Shown here piece after piece: positions 1 to 8,746 of a DNA stretch of 22,051 bases (its first letter is position 1; the number at the start of each line of letters is the position of its first letter). The stretch comes from Mesostigma viride (Eukaryota; Streptophyta; Mesostigmatophyceae; Mesostigmatales; Mesostigmataceae), in NCBI GenBank assembly GCA_009746045.1, contig RPFO01000080.1, forward strand, positions 4,528,481-4,550,531. The letters run 5' to 3'. The notes beneath the pieces were generated by a model. It was not told where the DNA came from and ran no database searches. It saw nothing but the letters and a program-made list of their open reading frames with translations. The translations under genes and the position numbers were made by a program.

Positions 1-88
1 CCCGAAACCGTCCCTAATGATGCTCCTATCTATAACCCCTGCTTCCTGCATACTATCCGGAAACCGTCCCCCCCCCCCACACACACAG
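1..88 (+). other. 3' end of an upstream intron of the MTRR-like gene
   Basis: This stretch precedes the first recognisable exon and ends in a C-rich then CA-rich tract with a splice acceptor AG at 87-88. The 10-mer gaaaccgtcc occurs at about 4 and 60, suggesting a short intronic repeat. No coding similarity is visible here, and the 5' exons of the gene lie outside the window. Confidence 0.6.
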
Positions 89-3000
89 GCTCCCCCCCCT
101 CCTCCCCCGCCTCTACTCCATCACCTCGTGCCAGGCAGTGCACGGCGACAGCATCCACGTGGCCTTCACCGTGGTCGACTACGTGACGGAGACCGGCATC
201 AGGCGCAAGGGCGTGGCCACCACATGGCTCGAACGGAGTGTGGGTCCCAGGGTGGATGCGGCCCAGAGGGCGCAGGTTCGCATCCCGTGCTTCCTCAAGC
301 CTTCGACAGACTTCCGTCCTCCGGCATCACTCAAGGTACGCTGGCATTTAGCTATGTCTCACGACTAGCTACACCTCATGTTATACCTCGTGACTAGCTA
401 CACCTCATGTTATATCTCATGACTAGCTATACCTCAAGTTATATCTCATGACTAGCTGTACCCCATGTTATATCTCATGACTAGCTATACCTCATGTTGT
501 ACCTCGTGATAATATTTGGTACATGGGACTTACATTTCATTTTAAATTGATGCTAATAAATGTCATTATCTTAGCTGTTGAGAGCACATCATAAGTGTTT
601 ATTCTATTCCCCCTCCCTTGCACGGCGCTATTCTATCTATTCTCTTCTATGTATTAACATTTCATTTTAAATTCATGCTGATAGATCTCATTATCTTAGC
701 TGTTGAGAGCACATGATAAGTGTTTATTCTATTCCCCCTCCCTTGCACGACGCTATTCTATCTATTCCATCTATTCTTCTATTCTCTTCTATTTATTCCT
801 CTTCTATCATGTCTATCCTTGCTTGTCCTCTCATGGACATGCAGAGCACGTTGCTAGCAAATTTATGTGTTCCCTCGGAGCGGTCAGCTCACCTGTCATA
901 ACCGCAGCGCCCGCTCTTCCACGATTATCCAGCCTTGTGTTCGTCCGTTGGGTATTCCTGAAATTGTGCAATGCATGTAGAGCTCCCCGCCTACGCCTGT
1001 CCCTTATCCTTGCGTTCCGGCCACATGAGAAGGGACTGCCAGAGCCGCTTCCTCTCGTCCTCTTCCTCTTGTCCTCTTCCTCTTGTCCTCTTGCCCTCTC
1101 GCCCTCTCGCCCTCTCGCCCTCTCGCCCTCTCGCCCTCTCGCCCTCTCGCCCTCTCGCCCTCTCGCCCTCTCGCCCTCTCTCTCGCCGCCTTCCTCTTGC
1201 CCTCTTCCTCTTGTCCTCTTCCTCTTTCCCTTTCTCATGGACTCCCACAGCTCGCTGATGGTGATCTTCGACTACGCCCCATCTGATATATATTTCTGTA
1301 CGTGTTAAGGACTCGAAGAGCGCGCTGATGAAGATCATCACTCTCCCTGTCTGGACTTCTGTCATAAGCGCAAGCTCCGCCAACAAGGAGCTGCCCCTGC
1401 GATTCTCTGTCGCATATTCTTCCAAAGAATATGATATTTTTCATGCCACTGTTGTCTCATATATTGGACCCGCCGAGCCAGCTGCTGATGCGGGCCAGCT
1501 GTTGATGCTTCAACATTTTCCTGAAGCTGTAGTTCGCTCGTGCTCACCCCCTGTGGTGTTTGTTGTCTTATATCTAATCTGTGATACCAAAACCATCCGT
1601 CTGCATGCGCAGTGCCCGCTGCTGATGTCGCTATGTTATCTCTGTGATATCTGGTTCATCCTTATTCCGACGGTCCATCGGTTATCTCTCTTGATACCCT
1701 CTGATGGTTCATCCTTATTCCGACGGTCCATCCGTTATCTCTCTTGATACCGTCTGATGGCTCATCCTTATTCCGACGGTCCATCGGCCATCTCTCTTGA
1801 TACCCTGTACTCGCTTCTCGCAGAGCCCGCTGATGATGATCGGTCCCGGCACTGGCGTCTGTCCCTTCCGGGGCTTCCTCCACGACCGGCGCACGCGGCT
1901 GGTGGCGGGGGAGGATGGGTCCTCAGAGGCTGGGACGTGCTGGCTCTTTTTTGGCAACCGGCGGCCGGCGGAGGACTACCTGTTCAAGGAGGAGCTCGAG
2001 GGGTTCACGGCCGACAGCACGAGCACGCTGAGCGAGCTGTTCTTGGCGTGGTCACGGGAGGGGCCCAACAAGGTGGGTCATGTGAGCGATGGCGCGTAGT
2101 AGGGGCATGGTAGTAGGGGCATGGTTGGTGGGGGCATGCTCACCTTGTCCGGCTACACAACGTTCGGGCATGCGCACCTCGCAACGCCACCAGCTACACA
2201 ACACGGGGGCATGCTGACTTTTGTAAGGGCAAGCGAGGTGCGGGCATCGGAACCAGTTTAAGTAATCCGTATCGCAATACTTAACTGAATCTCAAACCTA
2301 ATATGGCCCAATAAGGTATGAGGCATGGTCGGTGGGGGCGTCATGGGCTCATGGCTACAGTTGTGCAAGGCAACCACTCCAGAGTGATTATATCCCTTGG
2401 TGTTGTCTATTATAAGGATTGGCATTGGGTGTGGCATGTTGCTGGGAACGGAGTTTCGGCTTTTCTTTTTGCTTTTTTTTTTCTCACACTCCTCGTTTAT
2501 CTCTGCCAATAACCCGGCAGGAAAACGAGGTTATATACAGTGACCTACCCTACTTTGTGGTGTGATTGGACTAGGTTGTCAAGTGTGGGGCGGGGGGCCA
2601 ACTCGGCTGTCTGCAGCATGGCTGTCTGCGGTCCTTCAACGAGTACATCAGAAACCTGTGAATCTCCCACCTGTTCCCATCTTCTTTCTCCTTGAAGAAG
2701 AAGAAGAAAAACAGTGGGGGTCCCTCTCTGGACCCCCCCCCCTCCCCCCGCATCCCCCCCCCCCCACACACACTCACGCACACGCAAAAGTAATTCACCC
2801 ACCCGGCCTTCCCGTGGTATATTGACACCACATCATCTGCATTGACTCCCTCTCTTTGCGTATTCCCCCTGAGCGTCCTCCCCCTATCTTTGCATTAACT
2901 GATGAAGCATCTCTGCCGAGGTCGGGTGGCTGGTGTGCGTGTGCGTGTGCGTGTGCGTGTGCGTGTGCGTGTGCGTGTGCGTGTGCGTGTGCGTGTGCGT

Positions 3001-4409
3001 GTGCGTGTGCGTGTGCGTGTGCGTGTGCGTGTGCGTGTGCGTGTGCGTGTGCGTGTGCGTGTGCGTGTGCGTGTGCGTGTGCGTGTGCGTGTGCGTGTGC
3101 GTGTGCGTGTGCGTGTGCGTGTGCGTGTGCGTGTGCGTGTGCGTGTGCGTGTGCGTGTGCGTGTGCGTGTGCGTGTGCGTGTGCGTGTGCGTGTGCGTGT
3201 GCGTGTGCGTGTGCGTGTGCGTGTGCGTGTGTGTGTGCGTGTGCGTGTGCGTGTGCATGAGAGGTTGGAATTGGGGCCTGGGATGGGGGGCTGGGGGGGG
3301 GGGGTGAGGCTGGCATTCGGATTGGGGTGTGGGGTGGGGTGGTTGGTTGGTTTTGGGGGGGAGAACTATTTGATGGTCGAGCTCAGGTTTATGTCCAAGA
3401 CCTGATCATGCGGCGGCGGAAGGAGGTCTACACGCTGCTCAAGGAGAAGCAGGCGTGCGTCTTCGTGTGCGGGTAAGTGTGTGATGACGAGTTATAAGCC
3501 TGTTCACTCAGCTGTGACCACAAGCCCAGGTAAACCCTGCCACAGCCCTCTACTTATTAATACTCTAGTTACTGGCTGTAGAGGCGACCATTAGAGGGTG
3601 ACCATTAGAGGGTGACCATTAGAGGGTAACCATTGCCGTCTAGTATAGGCAGCAGGTACTGTAGTATAGCCGTCAGGGGCAGGAAGAAGGTGCTCGTGGT
3701 CGTCATCACTGGTGCGATCATCGTCGTCGTCATCACTGTCGCTGTCGTCAGCGATTTCATCTCACCTTGTCAAGCAAAAGGTGGATTCTGTCATCTGTCA
3801 TCTTGGATTCGAAAAGTGGACTCTGTCATCGTGGATGCAAACAATGGATGTTGTCATCGTGGATTCAAAAAGCGGATTCTGTCTTTGCTCGTCTGTGCAG
3901 GCCGTCTAACCTCAAGAGCGTTGGGCATTTTGCAGCCCATGCTACCCATTCTCAGCGGTGCGAAATACTTGCGTGCATGCACTCTTCCACATTCTAATTA
4001 TTCCTTTCCCATGATTTCCCAACCTAGGCATCTTTTTGTCGCTGGTTCTGCAGCGGTACAGACCCTGGTGGCAGGGACCAAGGGACCTCCCACGTGCTAC
4101 CAGATTGATAGAATGGGTGCTTTGTGCTAAGGTAGATAGCTTCTCACAGCCACATCATCATCATTGCCTAGTGAGGATTTATGAACTTTGACCATAATGG
4201 CACATGGCTTAAATTTTGAATTTTCTGATTTTTTTTGCTGACTTGGTACGCTCATTGGATGCAGGGATGGCGCCAACATGGCCAAAGATGTCCAGATCTG
4301 CTTGGAAGACATCCTGAAGGCGGAGGGCGGCATGACCGACCAGGAAGCGGTCAACTTCCTGAACAGGGCCATGAAAGACAAGCGCTACGTGCGTGACATC
4401 TGGTCATGA
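89..4409 (+). CDS. MTRR: Methionine synthase reductase-like diflavin reductase, C-terminal 241 residues in four exons (5'-partial)
   Basis: Exons are 89-335, 1824-2072, 3387-3472 and 4265-4409; every intron starts GT and ends AG, and the phases join one open frame. Joined, they give the FAD- and NADPH-binding half of a diflavin reductase. Visible motifs in order: RLYS (FAD-binding RxYS), VDY, RKGVATTWL, MIGPGTG (NADPH pyrophosphate loop), PFRGFL, WLFFGNR, DYLFKEEL, SREGPNKVYVQ (2'-phosphate pocket that selects NADPH), FVCGDGANMAKDV and the terminal RYVRDIWS, whose Trp normally stacks on FAD. In this family electrons pass NADPH to FAD to FMN and then to a partner; MTRR reactivates cobalamin-dependent methionine synthase. 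I prefer MTRR over cytochrome P450 reductase because of RKGV.TTWL, DYLF.EEL and the RY..DIWS ending, but P450 reductase or another diflavin enzyme is possible. The FMN domain and start codon are outside the window. Introns are 1488, 1314 and 792 nt. The K-V codon pair of the NADPH pocket is split by intron 2. Confidence 0.85.
363..507 (+). repeat. 29-bp minisatellite, 5 copies, in an MTRR intron
   Basis: The unit begins gactagctayacctcatgtt and recurs at 363, 392, 421, 450 and 479, an exact 29-bp period with a few substitutions per copy. It lies just after the splice donor at 336. No coding role is apparent. Confidence 0.9.
532..785 (+). repeat. 125-bp tandem duplication in an MTRR intron
   Basis: The block starting acatttcattttaaatt at 532 is repeated from 657 with few mismatches, including the shared core ttatcttagctgttgagagc and the C-rich segment that follows. 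The offset is exactly 125 bp. The second copy runs on into a TCTAT-rich tract. Confidence 0.88.
1093..1180 (+). repeat. Octamer microsatellite (GCCCTCTC)x11
   Basis: Eleven perfect head-to-tail copies of gccctctc form a pyrimidine-only strand inside the first full MTRR intron, flanked by related cctcttcctcttgt repeats. The resulting open frames on both strands, rich in LALSPSRP or RAREGE, are artefacts of the repeat. Confidence 0.92.
1653..1806 (+). repeat. 53-bp tandem repeat, 3 copies, next to a splice acceptor
   Basis: Units starting ggttcatccttattccgacg (second base t or c in the last copy) begin at 1653, 1706 and 1759. The last copy ends about 17 nt before the exon-2 acceptor AG at 1822-1823, so the array occupies the region where the branch point and pyrimidine tract would be expected. 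Confidence 0.9.
2734..2790 (+). repeat. C-rich / CA-rich low-complexity tract
   Basis: Runs of C interrupted by single T, G or A, then a short CA repeat, within the second full MTRR intron. On the other strand this is a run of G tracts. No gene is supported here. Confidence 0.85.
2935..3252 (+). repeat. Hexanucleotide microsatellite (GTGCGT)x53
   Basis: Fifty-three head-to-tail gtgcgt units with one visible variant (gtgtgt at 3229-3234), inside the second full MTRR intron about 135 nt before the acceptor at 3385-3386. Because the unit lacks stop codons in every frame, it creates long artefactual ORFs (VRVR, CVCV, CACA, HAHA, HTHT). The alternating purine-pyrimidine sequence is of the kind that can adopt Z-DNA. 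Confidence 0.95.
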
Positions 4410-5269
4410 GTAATCCTCGCATCTCGTCGTTGCATCTTGACTCATCATGCTTTTCTTGGCAAACAGGCCGAGCATGAACTGAATTGGTCAAGTGGTCCAG
4501 TTGGGGGTGCACAAGCCCGAAGGCCTTGGATTATAGAAGAATTAAGCGTCAAGGAAATTTTGGTTGTCATATTTTGCTGTTTACCAATGCGCACGCTCAC
4601 GTTTCAGTGGGTGCTAGCCCGCAGTTGCGGCACAGGTTTGCTGACCAGACGATGCATTGGTTTCTTGTGCACCCTTCTTGGTAAGTGAGACACCTGTGCA
4701 CAATGCCAGCATATGTAACCTTGCTCAAGCATGTCGTGCATGCCGGAGAAAAGTGAGCAGAGCTCTGTTTTTCCAATTTGTTGCATGTATACTATCAGTC
4801 TCACGTTTCGATACCTTTGTATCGAGTGTGGACATGTGTGTAGGTTACTAATTGCTGCTTGCCTAGGCGATGTATACCATCAGTATCGTCTTATGTGAAC
4901 TGATGCACGTGAGACAATGTCTCATCAGAGACACAGACTGCATTTTCGTCAGAATGAAGCCACACTTTATCTTTATGCCATCGTTTCCAACCTGGATTTG
5001 CACATGAATTAATTAATAGTTACCGGCGCCCGGGGCAAATCTTGAGGTCCTAAGGCATAGCACTGGGCCGCCCGGCCCCGGCGGTGGCATCCGCCAGTGC
5101 CTGGACAGCTGTACTGCCCCAGTGGCGGTTGCCAGTCAACGTCCTCCCCCCAGCCTATGCAAGCCACTGCCACCAGGCCACGCAACCTTTCGCCCTATAA
5201 GACAAGGTAAATGCCACCGTCGGCCGGCAGGCCTGAGCTAACGCGCCACGGCTACAATACTACCACAAC
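4410..5269 (+). other. 3' flank of the MTRR-like gene; no supported gene
   Basis: Follows the MTRR stop codon. Short ORFs occur on both strands but none has recognisable motifs. A TGTAA at 4714-4718, about 305 nt after the stop, matches the polyadenylation signal used in green algae, but one pentamer is weak evidence. From about 5030 to 5269 the sequence becomes markedly GC-rich (ccggcgcccgg onward), unlike the AT-richer DNA before it, and may be part of another old insertion. Confidence 0.45.
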
Positions 5270-5279
5270 AACTGTCACG

Positions 5280-5639
5280 CCCCAAGGACATTCCCAAAAG
5301 GGTAGGGAAACCTGTCACCAACTACGTTCAGATGTTGCTGGACGACCTAGTGGTCCCAGCCCAGTTTGAGCACCGCATCCACTCTCTCTCCCGTCTTTGG
5401 ACTGCCATGCAGGACAAGACGCGGTGGAAGAAGATTGTCAAGGCGCACACGCCCGACCCTGTGGGCAAGCCACCTCCCCCCAAGCGGAGGAGGCGTTTTG
5501 ATGAGTAGTGTAGTTAGGATTTTCTAGATAGAGTTAGGATAGTTCGATCACGCGGCTTCCTCCACCCCATCCATCATGAAATATGTGCTACATGACCTCC
5601 CCACGGAGGCATGTTATAATTTAATTTAATTTTAATTTT
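5280..5639 (+). mobile_element. 5'-truncated LINE-like insertion with 10-bp target-site duplication
   Basis: The 10-mer aactgtcacg occurs at 5270-5279 and again at 5640-5649. Between them lie the 3' end of an open frame (stop at 5506-5508), about 130 bp of 3' UTR, a small hairpin (cctcc/ggagg) and an AT tail of ttaat/ttttaa repeats ending at the second copy. Target-site duplication, 5' truncation and a simple-repeat tail are the signature of target-primed reverse transcription. The family cannot be named from this fragment. Confidence 0.6.
5281..5508 (+). pseudogene. Retroelement ORF2-type C-terminal fragment (75 codons)
   Basis: The frame runs from the truncation point to TAG and is open upstream to a stop at 5239-5241. 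It includes VTNYVQMLLDDLV, SLSRLWTAMQDKTRWKKIV and a basic, proline-rich tail PPPPKRRRRFDE. LINE reverse transcriptase ORFs often end in a short W..L..D..RWK.IV-like segment, which fits, but no catalytic domain is present, so the assignment rests mainly on the insertion structure. No start codon is expected because the element is truncated. A terminal exon of an unrelated gene is the alternative. Confidence 0.4.
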
Positions 5640-5649
5640 AACTGTCACG

Positions 5650-6138
5650 ATATGTTGCGCGATGATAATTCTGAATACGTGCATGCATGTCCAACATGAG
5701 CATAAATTTCGTGAATGCCCTAGCGCCAGGCAGCAATCGAAATATCATAATGACGCCACGATACAACAATCCGGGCGGAAAAAAAATGATGACCGCACAT
5801 CCCACGCCTCGCGCCTGCCTAGACAGCGCGTGATGGGATATACCATAACACATGCATCAACTGTGCCTCGTCACGCACATGTCGCCTGCATCTCGTACAA
5901 ACAACCTGTGCACATTCCTGCAAGCCCTCGTGAAGGCACTTGCAACATAAACGGAATGGTTAAGCACACGACATTGTTCCTCCTGTAAAACACGTCCTGT
6001 AAAAAACATACTACATAGTAGCAGTTCATTATTAATATTACTGCTGCAGTTGGCAGATGAGCTGTTTGTCTCCTTGATAATTCATTGAGATGTCAGCTCT
6101 CTAGAGTTTCTTGGCCGGAATTATACTGTAGTGATCTC
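5650..6138. other. AT-richer intergenic DNA, no supported gene
   Basis: Contains only short ORFs without recognisable motifs. A weak inverted repeat (agcagt/actgct) lies around 6020-6046. The last bases, ttggctagat at 6139-6148, form the left copy of the target-site duplication of the next retroelement. Confidence 0.5.
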
Positions 6139-6148
6139 TTGGCTAGAT

Positions 6149-7448
6149 ATAGAAGCTGACCTCGCTGAACACGACGCTCAACACGGTGAAGGCCCGGGTC
6201 TCCAATGTGGAAACCAACTGGTCGTCCACAAGCTCCAGCCCCAGTTCACGACGCTGCACACCGCGGCGCAGGCATCGGAAACGCACGCTGCACTTGTCTC
6301 TCGCCTTAACCAGCTAGGTGGAGGGCATTGAAGTGCGGCGTGCTCATGAAGAAGCTTGAAGCCATCACCGCCCACACCGAGGCCCTGGCCTCACAGGTCC
6401 CAAAGATAGCGGAGCAGACGGCCACCATCGCATCCCAGCCACCCCGGCTGGATGCTGGTGACCTCCCGCCCCTCTCCTATGCGGACCTGCTGCGGACAGC
6501 CACCGCCTCCACCACCGACGCCATCGCTACGAAGCTCCAGGAGCTTGAAGACCTTCGCCAGGCTCAACAACGGGAGGCCACCGACCGCGCCCGCCGCGAA
6601 GTGCCGGGTGGTGCTGCGTCGCTTCCCCCAGAAGCCAGGTGAGACGTCAACCTCCCTTGCCGACGAGCTTAAGGACCAGCTCCTTACCCTCATGGGCCTG
6701 GTAGGTGAGGTAGAACTGCGTGGGTGCCACCGCCTTCCCCACTCACGGGACAAGGCGGCTCCCCCACCAGTCCTGCTCACCTTCCCCTCCCGTGAGGACA
6801 AGCAGCGGTTCCTCTCTCGTCGCAAGCGGTTGCACGACCTCACCTGGACGCTGGACGACGACCTGACCCGCGCTCAGCAGCAGCAGCGACGCGACCTGCA
6901 TGGCCTGAATACCTCCGCCACAAGCAGGACCCCCAGAAGCCCAAGGTGTACTGGAGGGGCGGGGACCTGATGATCAACCACAAGATGTGGACGCCCCCAG
7001 CGGGCTAGACCAGAATAGCCCTAGCTTGACTTCATTGGTAGTCACTGCCGCCATGCATGGCAGCCATGCTTAGAATGTTTGCATGCCTAGCTGTGCCACC
7101 ATATACCTAGTCACGTGCACCGCTCACGCATGCACGGTACACAACCAGCCATAGCCTTAGCTTAGTCCTTGTACAGCCATGCTACGTCATGGCTTCGATC
7201 AGATTACTTGCCCGCGCTCCTTGCTATGATATGCTCACATGGGTCTTATTGCACCCACAGATTGCCGGATCGTTAGCGTGTCCGTTTAGCTAGCGCGCCG
7301 GATTGCAGCTGTGGCATGCCTTTGGCATGAAGGAGACTGGGGGTCTCTGCCCTTTCTCCTGTTGTGCATACACAGGGATTAAAAGCACTTCGGTGCTCCG
7401 TGACTCCCCAACGGGAGCACGTGTTTAATTCATTAATTAATTAATTAA
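6149..7448 (+). mobile_element. Half-LINE: non-LTR element with degenerate ORF1 and 3' tail but no reverse transcriptase
   Basis: The 10-mer ttggctagat occurs at 6139-6148 and 7449-7458, directly flanking a 1300-bp insert that ends in an ATTA-type tail (about 7425-7448). The insert carries a coiled-coil plus RRM-like ORF1 (separate entry), then about 440 bp of non-coding 3' sequence. No endonuclease or reverse transcriptase segment is visible between ORF1 and the tail, so mobilisation would have needed a partner's enzyme. The organisation recalls mammalian HAL1 elements, which carry L1 ORF1 only; that is an analogy of structure, not of descent. Its last 389 bp (7060-7448) match the neighbouring insertion at 7534-7929. 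Confidence 0.65.
6156..7008 (+). pseudogene. LINE ORF1-like protein (coiled coil, RRM-like domain, C-terminal domain), frameshifted
   Basis: Coding-like segments follow one another in changing frames: a heptad-rich start (LTSLNTTLNTVKARVSNVE), continued coil (LVVHKLQPQFTTLHTAAQ), more coil (MKKLEAITAHTEALASQVPK), then an RRM-like block (CRVVLRRFP, LLTLMGLVGEVELRGCHRL, VLLTFPSREDKQRFL, DDDLTRAQQQQRRDL), and finally YLRHKQDPQKPKVYWRGGDL up to TAG at 7006-7008. The order coiled coil, RRM, C-terminal domain with a DLT..Q...R motif is that of L1-type ORF1 RNA-binding chaperones. At least four single-base frame changes (about 6210, 6320, 6600 and 6898) break it, so it is non-functional as read. The N-terminus is probably truncated by the insertion. 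Confidence 0.6.
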
Positions 7449-7450
7449 TT

Positions 7451-8300
7451 GGCTAGATTTACAGTAAGTAAGTAAGTACTTGCGTGTCATGCGCAAAGGC
7501 TGATGCCACGGAGTACTATGCTAATCTCATTAGGCAGCCATGCTTAGAATGTTTGCCTAGCTGTGCCAACATACCTAACTAGTAACTAGCTAGCTAGTCA
7601 CGTGCCGCCAACGCACGGTACACTTGTAACCAGCCATAGCCTTAGCCTAGTCCTAGTACAGCCATGCTACGCCTTGGCTATGTTCAGATTACTTGTCCAC
7701 GCTACTTGTTATGCCACGCTCACATGGGTCTTATTGCACCCACAGTTTGCTGGATCGGTAGCATGTCCTTTTAGCTAGCGCGCCCGAATGCAGCTGTGGC
7801 ATGCCTTTGGCATGAAGGAGACTGGGGGTCTCTGCCCTTTCTCCTGTTGTGCACACACAGGGATTAAAAGCACTTCGGTGCTCCGTATCTCCCCAACGGG
7901 AGCACGAGTTTAATTAATTAATTAATTAGTCTCATTAGAAAAATAATTACACAAAAGTTTAAACAAATATCGTCTGCACCATCTCGTAGAATCCGGTTGC
8001 AAACACCCCGGAGGAAAGGCTCAAGCTCAGGCATCTTAACCACCTCCGGTGAAAGATTTACAGTGAGATCACAGTTATGGACTTTTGGCTAGAATTACAG
8101 TGAGATTACTATAACGCTGGCCAAGAAACATCTTACCAGGCGGCAAGGATTAATTGTACCAGATATCGTGCACAAGTAAATAAGTAAGTACTTGCGTGTC
8201 ATGCGCATAGGCATGCCACGGAGTACGATGCTAATCTCATCAGAAAAATAATTGCACACTTCAATGTGTGAACAAACAGACAATATCATCTGCATGCATC
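7451..8300 (+). repeat. Duplicated locus: segment interrupted by the retroelement and its uninterrupted paralogue
   Basis: Sequence 7451-7533 plus 7939 to about 7985 matches about 8091-8300. Shared parts include ggctaga.ttacagt, agtaagtacttgcgtgtcat, gccacggagtac.atgctaat and ctcat.agaaaaataatt. The right copy has tctcatcag (8235-8243) once, where the left copy has tctcattag twice around the insertion. The left copy also lacks about 70 bp present at about 8108-8176. No coding content is supported here. Confidence 0.65.
7534..7929 (+). mobile_element. Second copy of the same retroelement 3' tail (396 bp) with 9-bp target-site duplication
   Basis: Starts gcagccatgcttagaatg, equivalent to 7060 of the half-LINE, and is similar along its whole length to 7060-7448, ending in an ATTA tail. 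It is flanked by tctcattag at 7525-7533 and 7930-7938. It could be a 5'-truncated LINE or a SINE using the LINE tail. No Pol III promoter boxes were recognised, so truncation is preferred. It has the same orientation as the half-LINE and lies only 75 bp beyond that element's right-hand duplication. Confidence 0.7.
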
Positions 8301-8322
8301 ATGCCCCAACCATATAGTACTA

Positions 8323-8343
8323 GATGAGGATATAATCCTCATC
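8323..8343. repeat. Perfect 9-bp inverted repeat with 3-bp spacer
   Basis: gatgaggat, spacer ata, atcctcatc: a perfect hairpin or cruciform candidate ending 9 bp before the TACA microsatellite. Function unknown. Confidence 0.85.
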
Positions 8344-8352
8344 CGATCATTG

Positions 8353-8676
8353 TACATACATACATACATACATACATACATACATACATACATACATACA
8401 TACATACATACATACATACATACATACATACATACATACATACATACATACATACATACATACATACATACATACATACATACATACATACATACATACA
8501 TACATACATACATACATACATACATACATACATACATACATACATACATACATACATACATACATACATACATACATACATACATACATACATACATACA
8601 TACATACATACATACATACATACATACATACATACATACATACATACATACATACATACATACATACATACATACA
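8353..8676. repeat. Tetranucleotide microsatellite (TACA)x81
   Basis: About 81 uninterrupted TACA/TGTA units. It produces artefactual ORFs (MYVC repeats on -, YIHT repeats on +). It lies just beyond the 3' end of the minus-strand glycosyltransferase-like region. Perfect purity over about 324 bp implies recent expansion, or an assembly-estimated length. Confidence 0.95.
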
Positions 8677-8746
8677 AAATAGTAAACTACAAACTTACAG
8701 AAAGACATCTTCAGACGTCTAGAAAGCAGGTAAGCTACTCACTACC

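Noticed and set aside
703-1308. 201-codon plus-strand ORF and its antisense ORFs
   Set aside because: They lie inside an MTRR intron and are made of the octamer repeat and TCTAT-rich sequence.
2795-3405. ORFs of HAHA, HTHT, VRVR, CVCV and CACA repeats
   Set aside because: Pure translation of the GTGCGT microsatellite inside an intron.
4437-4851. Short ORFs after the MTRR stop codon
   Set aside because: No motifs, no splice-compatible partners and position in the 3' flank.
8286-8708. ORFs of MYVC and YIHT repeats
   Set aside because: Pure translation of the TACA microsatellite.
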